A DNA stretch of 64,000 nt from Begonia masoniana (Eukaryota > Streptophyta > Magnoliopsida > Cucurbitales > Begoniaceae): the NCBI GenBank assembly GCA_022432975.1, contig CM039516.1, positions 35,754,099 through 35,818,098 of the forward strand. Reading direction: 5' to 3'. Shown here one piece after another: positions 46,995-59,434 of this stretch. The stretch's first letter is position 1. Each line of letters begins with the position of its first letter. The position numbers were made by a program, and so were the translations under genes. The notes beneath the pieces were generated by a model. That model was given only the letters and a program-made list of their open reading frames with translations. It did no database searches and had not been told where the DNA came from.

Positions 46995-49990
46995 TGTAAC
47001 GCCCCGAGTTATCAGAACCCGGTTCGTCACACCATACCCGTAAATGACTAAAATTTCAACCGTATTTTTTTGAAAACTTGACATAAGCGGAATCTCCAAA
47101 ACAATAATATTCGAAACTTGCAGCGGAAATCGTTTAAGTAAGAATCAAGTTAAACAAGCCTAATGTACAATGCTTAAACACTCAGTTAAAATTTTGGGGA
47201 TAATCGGCCAAAGGGATAAAGGATTAAATCGCATAACACTTCATGAGTTTCAAAAGTCAAACGCATCGCCCGCTGAACAAAGTCAACAAAAGGGGCTGAA
47301 GCAGAAAATAGAAGACATCATCCGGTGGCAAAACGAAAAAATACGCTCTACACCTTCCGGTGACGTCAGCCGGATGATCGACGCTATACAGCATCCACCG
47401 GTCACAAAACGACAAAACATTTCCTACATCTTCCGGTAGATTAACACACGACATCCACCGGTCACAAAACGACAGAACATTTCCTACATCTTCCGGTGGA
47501 TTAACACACGACATCCACCGGTCACTAAACGACAAAACATTTCTGCATCATCTGGTGGATCTACACAAGGCATCCACCGGTCACTAAACAACAAAATGCA
47601 CTCTACATCTTCTGATGACGTCAGCCAGATGATTTCCTTCATCCGATCGACTTTGCTCTACATCCACCGGTGACTAAACGACAAACTCTCTACTTATATC
47701 TTCCGATAAACCAAGCTATACTTACCAGGAAAATCTCAAAATTGTATTCAAAACATTAACATCACTTCTGTAATGAAAATTCAGCATACTTAAATTGAAA
47801 TACTGTCAACTAAACTTTCACACCATCAGACAACAGTTAATCCGCCTCATCAGTATACCAGTTCGTGGCAGAGAAGTGCTCCTCCAACTCCATCTATTCG
47901 TCAGTAAACTAAGGGAATTCACCTGCAGTTTCCTCAACACCTATATCACAAAACTCATCTATTAGCCTAATGCTAAGTAAGTAAAGCAGTAATGAAATGC
48001 ATTGCTGAAACATAAATTCCTAAACATTCAATTTCTACTTTCTCATCTCAGTTGCATACACGTACAAACGACAAAACATTTCCTACATCTTCCGGTGGAT
48101 TAACACACGACATCCACCGGTCACAAAACGACAAAACATTTCCTACATCTTCCGGTGGATTAACACACGACATCCACCGGTCACAAAACGACAAAACATT
48201 TCCTACATCTTCCGGTGGATTAACACACGACATCCACCGGTCACAAAACGACAAAACATTTCCTACATCTTCCGGTGGATTAACACACGACATCCACCGG
48301 TCACAAAACGACAAAACATTTCCTACATCTTCCGGTGGATTAACACACGACATCCACCGGTCACAAAACGACAAAACATTTCCTACATCTTCCGGTGGAT
48401 TAACACACGACATCCACCGGTCACAAAACGACAAAACATTTCCTACATCTTCCGGTGGATTAACACACGACATCCACCGGTCACAAAACGACAAAACATT
48501 TCCTACATCTTCCGGTGGATTAACACACGACATCCACCGGTCACAAAACGACAAAACATTTCCTAATTTTGTTCTATCATCCGAGGCTTCCACTGAAGTA
48601 CATCTTCCGATAGACAACAGAACACAATCAACATACGGAAAAGGATTTACTCACTTCACTGAAACCATTCAAAACGTTTTCAAACCATTACATTACTAAA
48701 AATCCCAGTGAGTGCCAACATTAAATCCCAACAGAATACTATTAAATCCCAGTGAGTGCCAACATTAAATCCCAACAGAATACTATTAACAGGAAAATCT
48801 CAAAATTGTATTCAAAACATTAACATCACTTCTGTAATGAAAATTCAGCATACTTAAATTGAAATACTGTCAACTAAACTTTCACACCATCAGACAACAG
48901 TTAATCCGCCTCATCAGTATACCAGTTCGTGGCAGAGAAGTGCTCCTCCAACTCCATCTATTCGTCAGTAAACTAAGGGAATTCACCTGCAGTTTCCTCA
49001 ACACCTATATCACAAAACTCATCTATTAGCCTAATGCTAAGTAAGTAAAGCAGTAATGAAATGCATTGCTGAAACATAAATTCCTAAACATTCATAAGTA
49101 AACTGATCTGATCCCTTTGTTCCCTTGGGAGTGGGATCAATTCTCTCAATGTCATACATCCTCTACTCGATTAAGGGGCGGATGAATTCCCTTAATAGCT
49201 GTTCTGATCCCATGGTTCTCTTGGGAGTGGGATCAATTCTCCCAATGTCATACATCCTCTACTCGATTAATGGGCGGATTAATTCCCTTAATAGTTTGTC
49301 TATCACATTCAGTTCATACCTTACCATTCTTACATGGAAATTCATTTTCGTAGTCTTTCAAAAACATGATGCATGTCATACAAAATCATTCACAAAATGC
49401 ACAACCCTACTGTTTTGTGATGTAGGCCCGAAGGCACATGCATACTTTACTTACCTGGATTCTTGGAAATTGTTCGGTTACCACTACTCGGGAAGCTCTG
49501 TACACCTAATGTCATAAGCAAAATACCGATTAGATCATCACTAACCTTAACCTTATATCGTTCAGAAACCTAAGGAGCTAGTTTGGAAAACTCTGGTTAT
49601 CGAACATTCTCAACACTAAACCCGAACTCAACACACTCGCAGCCTTATCAAAAATACACGCATTGTACTCTCTCTGCTATATAGCCACTAAAATCTCAAG
49701 ATAACGAAAGGAAAACTTACCTAGTTTGAAGGATAATCGGGCGAAGGAAAATCGCCTAGAGAGCTCGACTGCCTGAGCTGAAAATCCAAAGAGGAAAAAT
49801 GAGGGAACAGTGGCGGCTAAACCTCATTAAACCCTCCTTTAAATGCGTTATCCACAATAAATTGCAATTTACCATTTTATTCTTGCTCAGTCACTTGTTA
49901 ACCTAATCACTAAATCACCCATATTTCAATTATAAAACATTCTCTATAAATGGAAAAAGGTAAATCGGTTAATGGAAACCGGGTGTTACA
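46995..49990 (-). repeat. 5' LTR of B' (rearranged)
   Basis: 827 bp longer than its partner LTR. A segment of about 303 bp occurs twice (47727-48028 and 48790-49094), on either side of a perfect 60-bp tandem array. A further 44-bp stretch is duplicated in tandem at 48702-48789. The 3' LTR has one copy of each. The acceptor-like site is therefore present twice. Confidence 0.9.
48063..48566 (+). repeat. Perfect 60-bp tandem array in 5' LTR of B'
   Basis: About 8.4 copies of a 60-bp unit containing AAACGACAAAACATTTCC, TACATCTTCCGGTGG and CATCCACCGGTCAC. I see no mismatch between full copies. The length is a multiple of three and the unit has no stop in some frames of both strands, producing repetitive frames of about 190-215 codons that are not genes. 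Confidence 0.96.
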
Positions 49991-51997
49991 ATTTTGGAGG
50001 TACAGAGAGTGAGGGATGGGATTTGGGGTTTAGCGATGAATCGGGAATGGCGAAGAACAGAACCCTTAGAACTAGCCCTTTAGTTTTCCTAATGTTTAGA
50101 ATGAAGTTTAGTAATGCTGTGCTTATGTTTTAGGTGAGCCAGCTCTTGGAATATCCTACCACCAGGAACTCTCGGTGAAGCCAGGTAAGTGAAGTATTGT
50201 GTGTGCCCACGGGCCTACATCACAAAACAGTAGGTTTTTGTATGTTTGAGTATTTTTTGTATGTTATGCATCATGTTTTTGAAAGAATACGAAAATGAAC
50301 TTTCATGCATCATTATGGAAAGGCAAGTACAGATTGAAATGCATTGGCGGTTAAGGGAACTAATCCACCCCTTAACTGATGAAGAGGATTTTATGACATT
50401 GGGAGAACTGATCCCACTCCCAAGGGAACTGAGGGATCAGAACATCTATTAAGGGACTTCATCCACCCCTTAACTGATGAAGAGGATGTATGACATTGGG
50501 AGAATTGATCCCACTCCCAAGGGAATCAAGGGATCTGATCAGTAAACAAACGATGTGCAACTGAGATGAGAAAGTAGAAACTGCATATTCAGGAATTAAG
50601 TTTCAGCATATCATTTCATTATTGCTTTACTTACTTAGCATTAGGCTAATAGATGAGTTTTGTGATGTAGGTGTTGAGGATACTACAGGTGAATTCCCTG
50701 AGTTTACTGACGAATAGATGGGGTTGGAGGAGCACTTCTCTTTCTCGAACTGGTATACTGATGAGGCGGATTAACTGATGTCTGTTGGTGTGAAAGTTTA
50801 GTTGACAGTGTTTCAATTTAAGTATATTGAGTTTTCATGACAGTAGTGATTTCAATGTTTTGAATACAATTTCGAGATTTTCCTGTTAATAGTATTCTGT
50901 TGGGATTTAATGTAGGCACTCACTAGATTTTTAGTATTGTAATGGTTTGAAATGTTTTTGAATGGTTTCAGCGAAGTGAGTAAATTTTTTTCTGTAGTTA
51001 GAGTCGTGTTTGTATACCAAGGAGTAGATGAGAAGTGGTTCTGTTCTCTATCGATAGATGAAGTCTATCGGCAGAGGTTGAGTTGTTGTTCTGTTGTCTA
51101 TCGGAAGATGTCTTCAGAGGAAGCCATCGGATGATATAGAACGAAATATGTCGTTTAGTGATCGGTATATGTAGCTTGTTTTATCGGAAGATGTTGTTTT
51201 GTTCACTATCGGTAGATGAAGTCTATCGATAGGTGTCGGGTTATAGTTATGTGCCTATCGGAAGATATAAGTAAAGAGTTTGTCGTTTAGTGATCGGTAT
51301 ATGTAGCTTGTTTTATCGGAAGATGTTGTTTTGTTCACTATCGGTAGATAAAGTCTATCGGTAGATGTCGGGTTATAGTTATGTGCCTATCGGAAGATAT
51401 AAGTAGAAAGTTTGTCGTTTAGTGATCGGCGTATGCAGTCTACTCAATCGGAAGGTGTAGGTTTAAGTCTATCGGATGATGTCTCAGTAATCTCATCGGC
51501 AGATGCGTGCTGACGTCGTCGGTAGGTGTAGGAAGACTCTTGTCGTTTAGTCACCGGTGGATGTAGAACAAAGTCGATCGGATGAAGGAAATCATCTGGC
51601 TGACGTCATCGGAAGATGTAGAGTGTATTTTGTCGTTTAGTCACCGGTAGATACAGTCTACCGAGAGATGTCATTTGTTTTTCATTTGGCTGACGTCATC
51701 GGCAGAAGCCTTCTATTGTTTGTTTCTGCTTCTTCCGTTGACTTTATTAATCGGCAGATCCGTTTGACCTCTGCGACACCTCAAGTATTTCAATTTAAAC
51801 TTCTATTTCCTATTGGCCGATTACTTCTCAATATTTCCAACGATTATGTTAACATTGTTTTTATGGCTTTGTCTAATTCTATTTTTGCTTAAAAGATTTC
51901 CGCTGCAAGTTTTTAAAAAAATACAGTTGAAATTTTTAGTCATGTACGGGCATGGTGTGACGAACCTGGTTCGGATAGCTCAGGGCGTTACAGTTCT

Positions 51998-54688
51998 TCT
52001 CATAGAACTTCAACTGCCTGGAAGCATACGCTATCACCTTATCATTCTGCATAAGCACGCAACCCAACCCAATCCGAGAGGCTTCACAATAAACACAGAA
52101 CTTCTCCTCAGCTATAGGCAACGTCAGAATCGAAGCTGTAGTCAATTTCTGCTTCAACGTCTGAAAGCTTAACTCACACTCCTCAGACCACTCATACTTC
52201 ACGTCTTTTCTTGTCAAACGAGTCATAGGTGCTGCTATTTTAGAAAACCCTTCAATAAACATTCTGTAATAGCCGGCCAACCCCAGAAAACTCCGAATTT
52301 CACTGACATTCATCGGTTGAGGCCAATCATTAATCGACTGAATCTTAGCTGGATCCACTGATATTCCACCACTACTAATAACATGACCAAGAAAGTGCAC
52401 CTTAGTCAACCAAAATTCACATTTTGAAAACTTGGCATATAACTGATGCCGCCTCAAGGTCTCCAAAACAATTCTCAGATGTTCTTTTACTCCTCCTCAT
52501 CACGGGAATAAACCAGAATGTCGTCAATAAACACAATCACAAATTTATCGAGATACTCCCGAAACACCTGATTCATTAAATCCATGAACGCCGCTGGAGC
52601 ATTCATCAAGCCAAACGACATAACCAGAAACTCATAATGTCCATAACGAGTCCGGAAAGCTGTCTTTGGGATATCCTGTGACTTAACCTTTAACTGGAAA
52701 TACCCCGATCTCAGATCAATCTTAGAAAATATCGGGACTCCTTGCAGCTGATCAAATAGATCATCAATCCTAGGCAACGGATACTTATTCTTAACAGTTA
52801 GCTTGTGCAGCTCCTGGTAATCAACACTCGAAGCGACTCGTCCTTCTTTTTCACAAACAACACGGGCGCTCCCCAAGGCGAGAAACTAGGGCGTATAAAG
52901 CCCTTATCAACCAGTTCCTCCAACTGCTTCTTCAGTTTTTTCAATTCAATAAGGAGCTAACCTGTAAGGGTTCTTTGACATAGGTTCAGCTCCAGGATAT
53001 GTGTCAATGGCAAACTCGATTTCCCGGTCCGGAGGTAGACCAGGCAAATCATCCAGGAACACCTCGGGAAACTCACGAACAACTAAGACATCCTAAGGTT
53101 TCACTTCTACCAAAGAATGGACATTTACAACAGTTGCAAGAAAACAAATAAACTCCCCCTTAACAGATTCCCGAGCATCCATCACTGAAAGCTTCTGTAC
53201 CTGTCTCAAAGACTGTAGTGTAAGCTTCTCACCGTCCGGAGAATGAAAATTAACTGTTCCTGCTCGGCAGTCAATCGTGGCATGGTGTCTGAACAACCAA
53301 TCCATACCAAGTATAACATCATACCCGGTTATCCCCATTACAATCAAATCAGTAGGCAATGTCTTTCTTCCAACCGATATCAAACTATTGAATACCATCT
53401 GATCTGAATGTAGGCACTCACCGGAAGGTAGTTTCACATCATAAAAACATCCAGCTGGATTCACTTCCATCTGAACTTTCACCACAAAAGCTAGCACTAC
53501 GAACGAATGGGATGCCCCTGAGTCTATCAAAGTAAAAGCAGGCACTGAGTTAACAAACACGGTACCTGAAATCACTGCAAGACGGTCTTCACTGTCAGGC
53601 TTGATCATAGCAAAAATTCTGGGCATAGCTTTGACTGGACCTTTCTGTGCTGCAAGGCAATTGGTAGCTATATGACCTGGTTGATTACATTTAAAGCATT
53701 GGGTGACTTTCGGCTTTGGACAATCACGGGAGACATGACCAGCTTCAAGACAGTTATAACATTTCCCATCAAATTGCCCACACTCTCCGGGATAGGACTT
53801 CAGGCACTTTGGACACTGCGGAAACTTTCTCTTCTGTTGTTGCTGTGGCTTCTTGTCACCCCTCTGATCACTTATATTTCCTCTCGGCCTTTTGGTTCCC
53901 TATTGCTGTGAAGATGATCCACCTCGGCTAAACTGTGCTGTAATATCTTTAAACATTCTCTTCGGAGCTTCGGTAGGTTTCAGAATCTTACCAACAGTTG
54001 CCTCTACCTCCAAAGCTTTGGCCACCACCCGATTAAATGGTATTCCATCAATCCCGAACGTCTTCACCAGCATCTCAATCTTCGGCTTCAAGCCCTGCAC
54101 AAACTGAAAGATTTTGTCTTCCTCTCTGCTGACCAAATGGCTAGCAAACTGGGACAATAGTTCAAAATGCTGTGTGTATTCTCCTACTGATCCTGTCTGC
54201 TTCAATGCCATGAACTCCAATCTCTTTGCAGCTTGGACTGTCCGGTTGTAGTATTTTTCATAAAATAACTCCTTAAATTCTTCCCAAGTCATGCTCTGAA
54301 TATCAGTTGTAGCCTTTACTGTTGCCCACCAGCTTTGGGCACTGTTAGACAGGTGGAAAGTAGCACATTTCACCTTATTTTCTTCCTCCACCTCCGCAAC
54401 GTTAAACATGTTTTCAACAGTACATATCCAACTTTCAGCCGTTGTCGGGTCAGTCAAACGTCCTTCAAATGCCGGAGGCTTTAACCTTCTAAATCGTTCT
54501 CCACTGGAGCCCGCTCCAGAGGCGGACCCTGCTGCTAAATTTCCCGGTAGCCCTTGATTCATAAAAATTCCCAACAACTGCAATTGCACATTCAGTAAAT
54601 CCCTTAGTTGCTTATTAGGGTCTTCAGGTTGCTCAGGTTCATTTCGGGGTCGTCCGGGTCATCCGGGTCGTCTTGGGTTTCTTGGCAT
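51998..54688 (-). pseudogene. E gag-protease-RT-RNase H(N-terminal) pseudogene
   Basis: The start is ATG CCA AGA AAC at 54688, with TGA ten codons later. The gag domain follows (WWATVKATTD, YEKYYNRTVQAAKRLEF), two knuckles (CYNCLEAGHVSRDC, CFKCNQPGHIATNC), protease LIDSGASHSF, RT (CIDYRELN degraded to [17 protein letters not shown]) and the first RNase H residues ([12 protein letters not shown], where the catalytic Asp is Glu). Further stops occur near 53899 and 53092, and the frame breaks near 52480. B cuts it at 51997. The other part is at 31095-32882. Confidence 0.9.
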
Positions 54689-54827
54689 TTTCTATTCCTG
54701 AAAAGGGTTAGAAAATCTAATCTTAGAAACAAACTAACTAAAGGTAAAGAAATACTTACTGTCGATGAAGCACGTTGCACAGCGGTCTGCATTGTCGGGT
54801 AATCCTCTGAACGACTTGACCACATTT

Positions 54828-54839
54828 GCTCTAATACCA
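54828..54839 (-). promoter_or_regulatory. Primer-binding site of E
   Basis: The minus strand reads TGGTATTAGAGC, one mismatch from the Met-tRNA complement, next to the 5' LTR edge at 54843. Confidence 0.82.
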
Positions 54840-54842
54840 ACT

Positions 54843-57429
54843 TGTAACGCCCCTGAACCCGCCCCGACTCGGTGCGCTACTTTGCTAAACCAAACCGTAT
54901 TTAAAAACGACATTTAAATTAATTTTTGATAAATTTTTGACTCGATTTTCTGGTTTTTTGAACCCTCAGAAAATATTGGAAAATGTGCTTAAAATACGTT
55001 TAAAATACATTAGAAAAGGTCGGGTCAAAACATTTTAGAAAAATAAAAAAAATAAAAAAATAAAAAAATTCTGGTCTTGGTGGGTTGGGAGCCGCGCGCT
55101 CGCGCAACGCCGAACGTTCGGCACCCTCTCGAGTGCCAGCCACCAAAATGCCTCTTTTTAATTTTTTTTTTTTTTTTTTTGCACCTTTTCTCCTCTTTCT
55201 TCAATTTTGCTTGAGCTAAACACCTCCAAAAATTCTAAAATTTTTACCACACCATCCCAACACCCTTAACTTCGTGTCTCGTAAAACTCTTGAAAAACCG
55301 ACTTAAAACGTGTAATAAAAAAATAGAGAAACTAAACCTAGCGTCGTTTATTTTAAAATTGAAACGAGCGGCAAAACGCCTAAAATTTTCAAAAAAACCA
55401 AACCTGAAATCAAATTCCAAATATTTGCAACCACTATCCAACAACACAACCGACTCGTAAACGTCCAAAATAGCTAAAAAAATATTTACAACACAACATA
55501 CCAAATCTCTCCACTTCTCTAACTTTTCTCCAGGAAAATCCTTTCCAAAATACTTATAAAAACATTCTACATCAAACTCCCACAAAATACCCGAGGAAGA
55601 CAATGGCCAAGACGCCCCGACAATAGTCTGCACCGGCGTACCCCACACTCCTCCGACTGTTGCCTAGTCCTGGGCTGTCTCCTCTACCTCACCTGAGTAA
55701 TACTCGTCACCTACACCATAGAACACAAAACGTAAGCCTAATGCTTAGCAAGTAGGGAATAACGGATGCGACAACACAATGCAATCAAACCTAACACCTG
55801 CAGTTTCTATCACTCAGTTGTTCTTATTTGTTGTTCGTTGCTTTAATCATTTCATAAGCCGTGTGGATCGGATAAGCTCACATCCTATAATCGTACAGGA
55901 CGGCCATTCCCAGAACCACCTTTACGTATTTTAGCCGGTCATTTAATAATCCATGTGGATCGGGTAAGCTCACATCCTATAATCGTACAAGACAGCCATT
56001 CACAGAACCACCATTTAGCCAGTCATCCTTCATAGAGGTCCCCTCGGGGTGCTACGCTCCAGCACTTATTCCCGACAAGGCCACTCCAATCAAGACTAAG
56101 TGTTTTAGCCGGTCATCTCTCATAGAGCTCCCTTCGGGGTGCTACACTCCAGCACTTGTTCCCGACAAGGCACTCTAATCAAGAAAAATTTTGCCGTTCA
56201 CTTTATCTGATTACATTTCACGCTCGCAAACTTACCATGCAATAAAACAAACCATGATATATGTCAACGAATATGCAACACACACCACACAATGCGAAAT
56301 AAATAACCGTTAACCCTACCGTTCTATGGTGTAGGCCCGAAGGCGAAACGATTGAATCAACTACTTACCTGATTGCTCCAGAAAAGTTCTGTCACTTAGT
56401 AAATCTTATTACTAACAAATAAGGAAAATACACTTAGTAACAAACTAAGGGATTCTAAAGAAATCAACTAAACCAAACTACTCGCTCGATTACCTAACAA
56501 ATAAGGAAAATACACTTAGTAACAAACTAAGGGATTCTAAAGAAATCAACTAAACCAAACTAACACTAACTTTTCAACCTAACTCTTTAAATCTTATTTT
56601 ACTACAATTTATACCGTCCAAGTTAAAACGGCCATAACTTTCTCATTTTTCAACGGATTTCGATGTGCCACCCCAATTCGTAAACCTCTACACGCCTACT
56701 ATCCATTGAAATCCTCAAATTAACCAAACAGCCAACTTGGCCGAACGAAAAATGTAAAAACAGAACCGGCACACTTTGAGTTAAAAACCGGTTTTTCACA
56801 ACTTACTTCCAATCTTCCATTTCTCTCTAAAAACCACCTAAACTAATCCATTCAGCAACTAAAATATCAAATTTAGAAAGAAAACACTCCTTTGAAACCA
56901 AAAATTTGGACTCCATGGTTAGGGTTTTCCAAACCCTAACCAAAACCATCAAAACTACCCTAAAAATCACCACAAACTAACCCTAATTTGTATACAACTA
57001 AAACCCACTCAATTTATTCACTAACCTTGCTACTGTATTCACCAAAGGAAAGCTTAAAGCATCAACAATGAAGGCCAAGGGTTTTCACGATGGAGAAGGA
57101 TAAAGAATGAACCAAAATTATCTTTTTTAACTAAAAAGAAATTTACCTTTTTATTTCCCTCCACCCATTTCTTTAAAATTCCAATTCAAACCCTTCCCTT
57201 TTATCTTTTTCTTCCAACGTGAAAGGCATCCCTAAAACCCTACATTTCATTCTTTTTCATACTTTTAAATTATTTGTTTTGTTTTCTTATTGGTTGTTGT
57301 GTTGGTTTGACTTTTCAAACATCTCTTCTCATAGAATTACTTCTAAACCCTTCACCATCTAACATTAAACTAACCTCACTCCTCTAAATCTAACGCTCCA
57401 CACGTTATAGAAACATTACGGGTGTTACA
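54843..57429 (-). repeat. 5' LTR of E
   Basis: 2587 bp. On the minus strand: start TGTAACACCCGTAATG, donor-like TCAG/GTAAGT (56368-56367) with a GGGCCTACACCAT box, duplicated blocks at 55850-56185, an AGCATTAGGCT dyad, an acceptor-like GGTGTAG/GTG (55712-55711), a CG-rich block holding the perfect palindrome GCCGAACGTTCGGC (55109-55122) and a GGCAC..GTGCC hairpin, then end GGGGCGTTACA. It also serves as the empty-site control for C-inner. Confidence 0.92.
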
Positions 57430-59062
57430 CTCTCCCTCTCACACGATTCTCCCTCCTACAACGATCCTCCTCCTCCGGTGACTCAGTTCTTCACATTTTC
57501 CTCTCCAATCGCGACCCTAGGTAAGATTCTATAGTTTTTTGACATTCGATTTCTGTTTTTGCGAATTTAAACAGTTAGGGTTTCGTTTAGAGTTTTTTGT
57601 GAAATAGCCGAGTTATGTTAGAAACGGCTAGTGTTGCCCTATTTATGAATTTGGTGGACGTATTAGTGAATATTGGAAGTAGTTATGCGAGTTAATGGTC
57701 ATTAATGCGAATTTTGGGTGGTTGGAAGTTTTGAAAACTCCATTAATGGAGGTTAAGGATTCACGAGCACGTATTGCTCGATAAAATCCCTCAACGAGTT
57801 AAATTAGAGTTTTAGGAAATTTTCTTTAGCTACGAGTTCTGTTAGTTTTCAAGTTCGATGATTTAGGCTCGGTTTAATGTCGTGTGTTGTGAAATTCTTT
57901 AGGTGAACAACGCTCGTAGACAGAGCTCGATGTGCTACGGACGCGAGGTAAGTCTTTGTGACTCCCTTGGCCGATCCGGCCTACACCGTAGGAGATTTTA
58001 TTTCTCTAGGATATTTGGAGAAATTATTATTTATTGTAGGTTAGATGGGTAGTTTAGGATAATTGTTATGTTAGAACATTTTTCATTAGGTTCGATGTAT
58101 TGTTATGCTTTCTTTACTTTTATTGCACAAATTCATGTCCATGCATCATGTTTTACGAACTAGCATGAAAAAGGAATTTCCGCATTCGTTTTCATGAAAT
58201 GAAACGACTAATAAAAGATATGAATGTATCTAATTACGGTCATGTTGGGGTGGGGTTTAGACATGGCTGTCCTGAGAGGAGGAGCATGTTTTTTCCCCGG
58301 TAGATGGAAAAGGCTATGTACCCTCTCCATTTGGTGAGAGTAAACCCCCGGTGACACCCATGCTATATAACTAAAGAATGAAAATGATGCATGATTTTAT
58401 GAACTGCATACGCATGGCACGCATTTGCATTTATGAGGATTTACTGAGCCATTTAGCTCATATGTTATTTCTATGGTGTAGGTGACTTTGATATAGGTGA
58501 GGATGACATCCCTTCACCTGACGTATGAGCAGGTTGAAGAAGTGTGCCCGTGGCAGTGCACTGGGCAGTCGGTGCTTATTTTGACCCACGGGGATGACAT
58601 GTAGGTATTTTGGAATTTTAATAGATAGAAATGATCGAGAATTGTATAGGAGGGTTCAGTTGGGCTGATAGGTGATTGGTAAGAAAATTCACGCGTTTTG
58701 ATGTTTTGAAAACTCGTTTTGTGAAGGTTTTTTGTGAAGTTTTCATTGAGATTATACTGGATCTATTTGGAGTATTTTAGGTCGGGTATGGATATGCTCG
58801 AGTTTTAGAGCTATCCATGCAGTTAGATTTCGTAAGTTTCGTCTCTTTTCAAATATGTTATAGGATACAATGCGAGTCGTGTTTTATTATGATGAATGAA
58901 GTGTTGGTATAGTTTTTTTGGTGAAATGTTTGTTAAGAGTAGGTTAATGAAGGTGGAAGGAGAAAGGGGATGTGAGAAGTGTGAAGTGTGTGTGTGTGGT
59001 GTGTGTGGTGTGTAGGGGATCGAAGGAAAAGGAAAGAAACAGGGGGGGGGGGGGGGAGGGCA

Positions 59063-59255
59063 GCTCTCTGGATAAAAATCCAGAGAGCTAGCCGATCGAT
59101 CGCTAGGGAGGGTGATCGATCGGCCCTCTTTGGCTACGCTCTGAAAGAAATTCCAGAGCGTGTGCCGATCGATCGCCTGGTGAGGGTGATCGATCGCCAC
59201 GGGGTGATCGATCGCCACGGGGCGATCGATCGGTTAATATGGGGGCGATCGATCA
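59063..59255. repeat. GC-rich paired-hairpin block, outer C LTR
   Basis: Hairpin 59063-59088 (11-bp arms GCTCTCTGGAT, loop AAAA); dyad 59091-59124 (11-bp arms GCCGATCGATC, 12-nt spacer); hairpin 59137-59160 (7-bp perfect core CGCTCTG, extendable); dyad from 59164 (GCCGATCGATC with GATCGATCGCC); then three more GATCGATC sites to about 59255. A poly-G tract of about 15 precedes it at 59042-59056. Confidence 0.92.
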
Positions 59256-59434
59256 ATGGTATTAGAGCTTGTACCCAACCAAAAATGTGGCCAACGAGGA
59301 CGTTGGGCCCCCGAGGGGGGTGATTGGGATGACCCGGATGTGTAAGTATGTGTACGATGGCTGCACGAACCAAAACCAGGATTGCAGTACATCCGTGCGG
59401 GCGAACTGGAGGTGACGGATCGTAAAAAGAGGGT

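Larger units (their letters stand above)
40152..49990 (-). mobile_element. Element B': related chromovirus inserted in the 3' LTR of B
   Basis: Minus-strand, 9839 bp, with target duplication ATTTT at 40147-40151 and 49991-49995. The 5' LTR is 46995-49990 (2996 bp) and the 3' LTR 40152-42320 (2169 bp). The difference comes from a rearranged repeat region in the 5' LTR. Proteins are close to those of B, while the LTR starts differ (TGTAACACCC versus TGTAGCACCC), so it is a sister subfamily. The innermost and therefore latest insertion of the four-level nest. Confidence 0.95.
32888..51992 (+). mobile_element. Element B: Ty3/gypsy chromovirus, inserted in E, hosting B'
   Basis: A plus-strand element with target duplication GTTCT at 32883-32887 and 51993-51997. 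The 5' LTR is 32888-35199 (2312 bp). The 3' LTR is 39837-40151 plus 49996-51992, also 2312 bp once B' and its duplicated target are removed. LTRs start TGTAGCACCC and end GGCGTTACA. Equal LTR lengths and high similarity indicate a fairly recent insertion, yet the coding region is defective. Confidence 0.95.
39837..51992 (+). repeat. 3' LTR of B, split by B'
   Basis: The pieces 39837-40151 and 49996-51992 join at the ATTTT target duplication of B' to give 2312 bp, exactly the length of the 5' LTR. By eye, differences from the 5' LTR are denser in the first 250 bp than in the remainder. Confidence 0.93.
26070..57429 (-). mobile_element. Element E: Ty3/gypsy chromovirus hosting C-inner, B and B'
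   Basis: A minus-strand element with target duplication CTCTC at 26065-26069 and 57430-57434. The 5' LTR is 54843-57429. Primer site, gag, protease and RT run down to 51998. B interrupts RNase H; the coding region resumes at 32882 and ends near 31095, followed by a purine tract and the 3' LTR (26070-31049, itself split by C-inner). The two LTRs differ visibly in substitutions and in their CG-rich block, so E is older than B. The polyprotein has many stops. Confidence 0.92.

Noticed and set aside
48063..48566. CRISPR-like array of identical repeats
   Set aside because: The whole 60-bp unit is identical with no variable spacers, and the context is a plant LTR.
48048..48699. Open frames of about 190-215 codons on both strands
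   Set aside because: They translate the perfect 60-bp array in the 5' LTR of B'; the period is divisible by three, so the frames stay open by construction.
58823..59218. Minus-strand frames over the GATCGATC block (and 59134-59672)
   Set aside because: They run through the LTR hairpin block and Cassandra LTR; compositional by-products.
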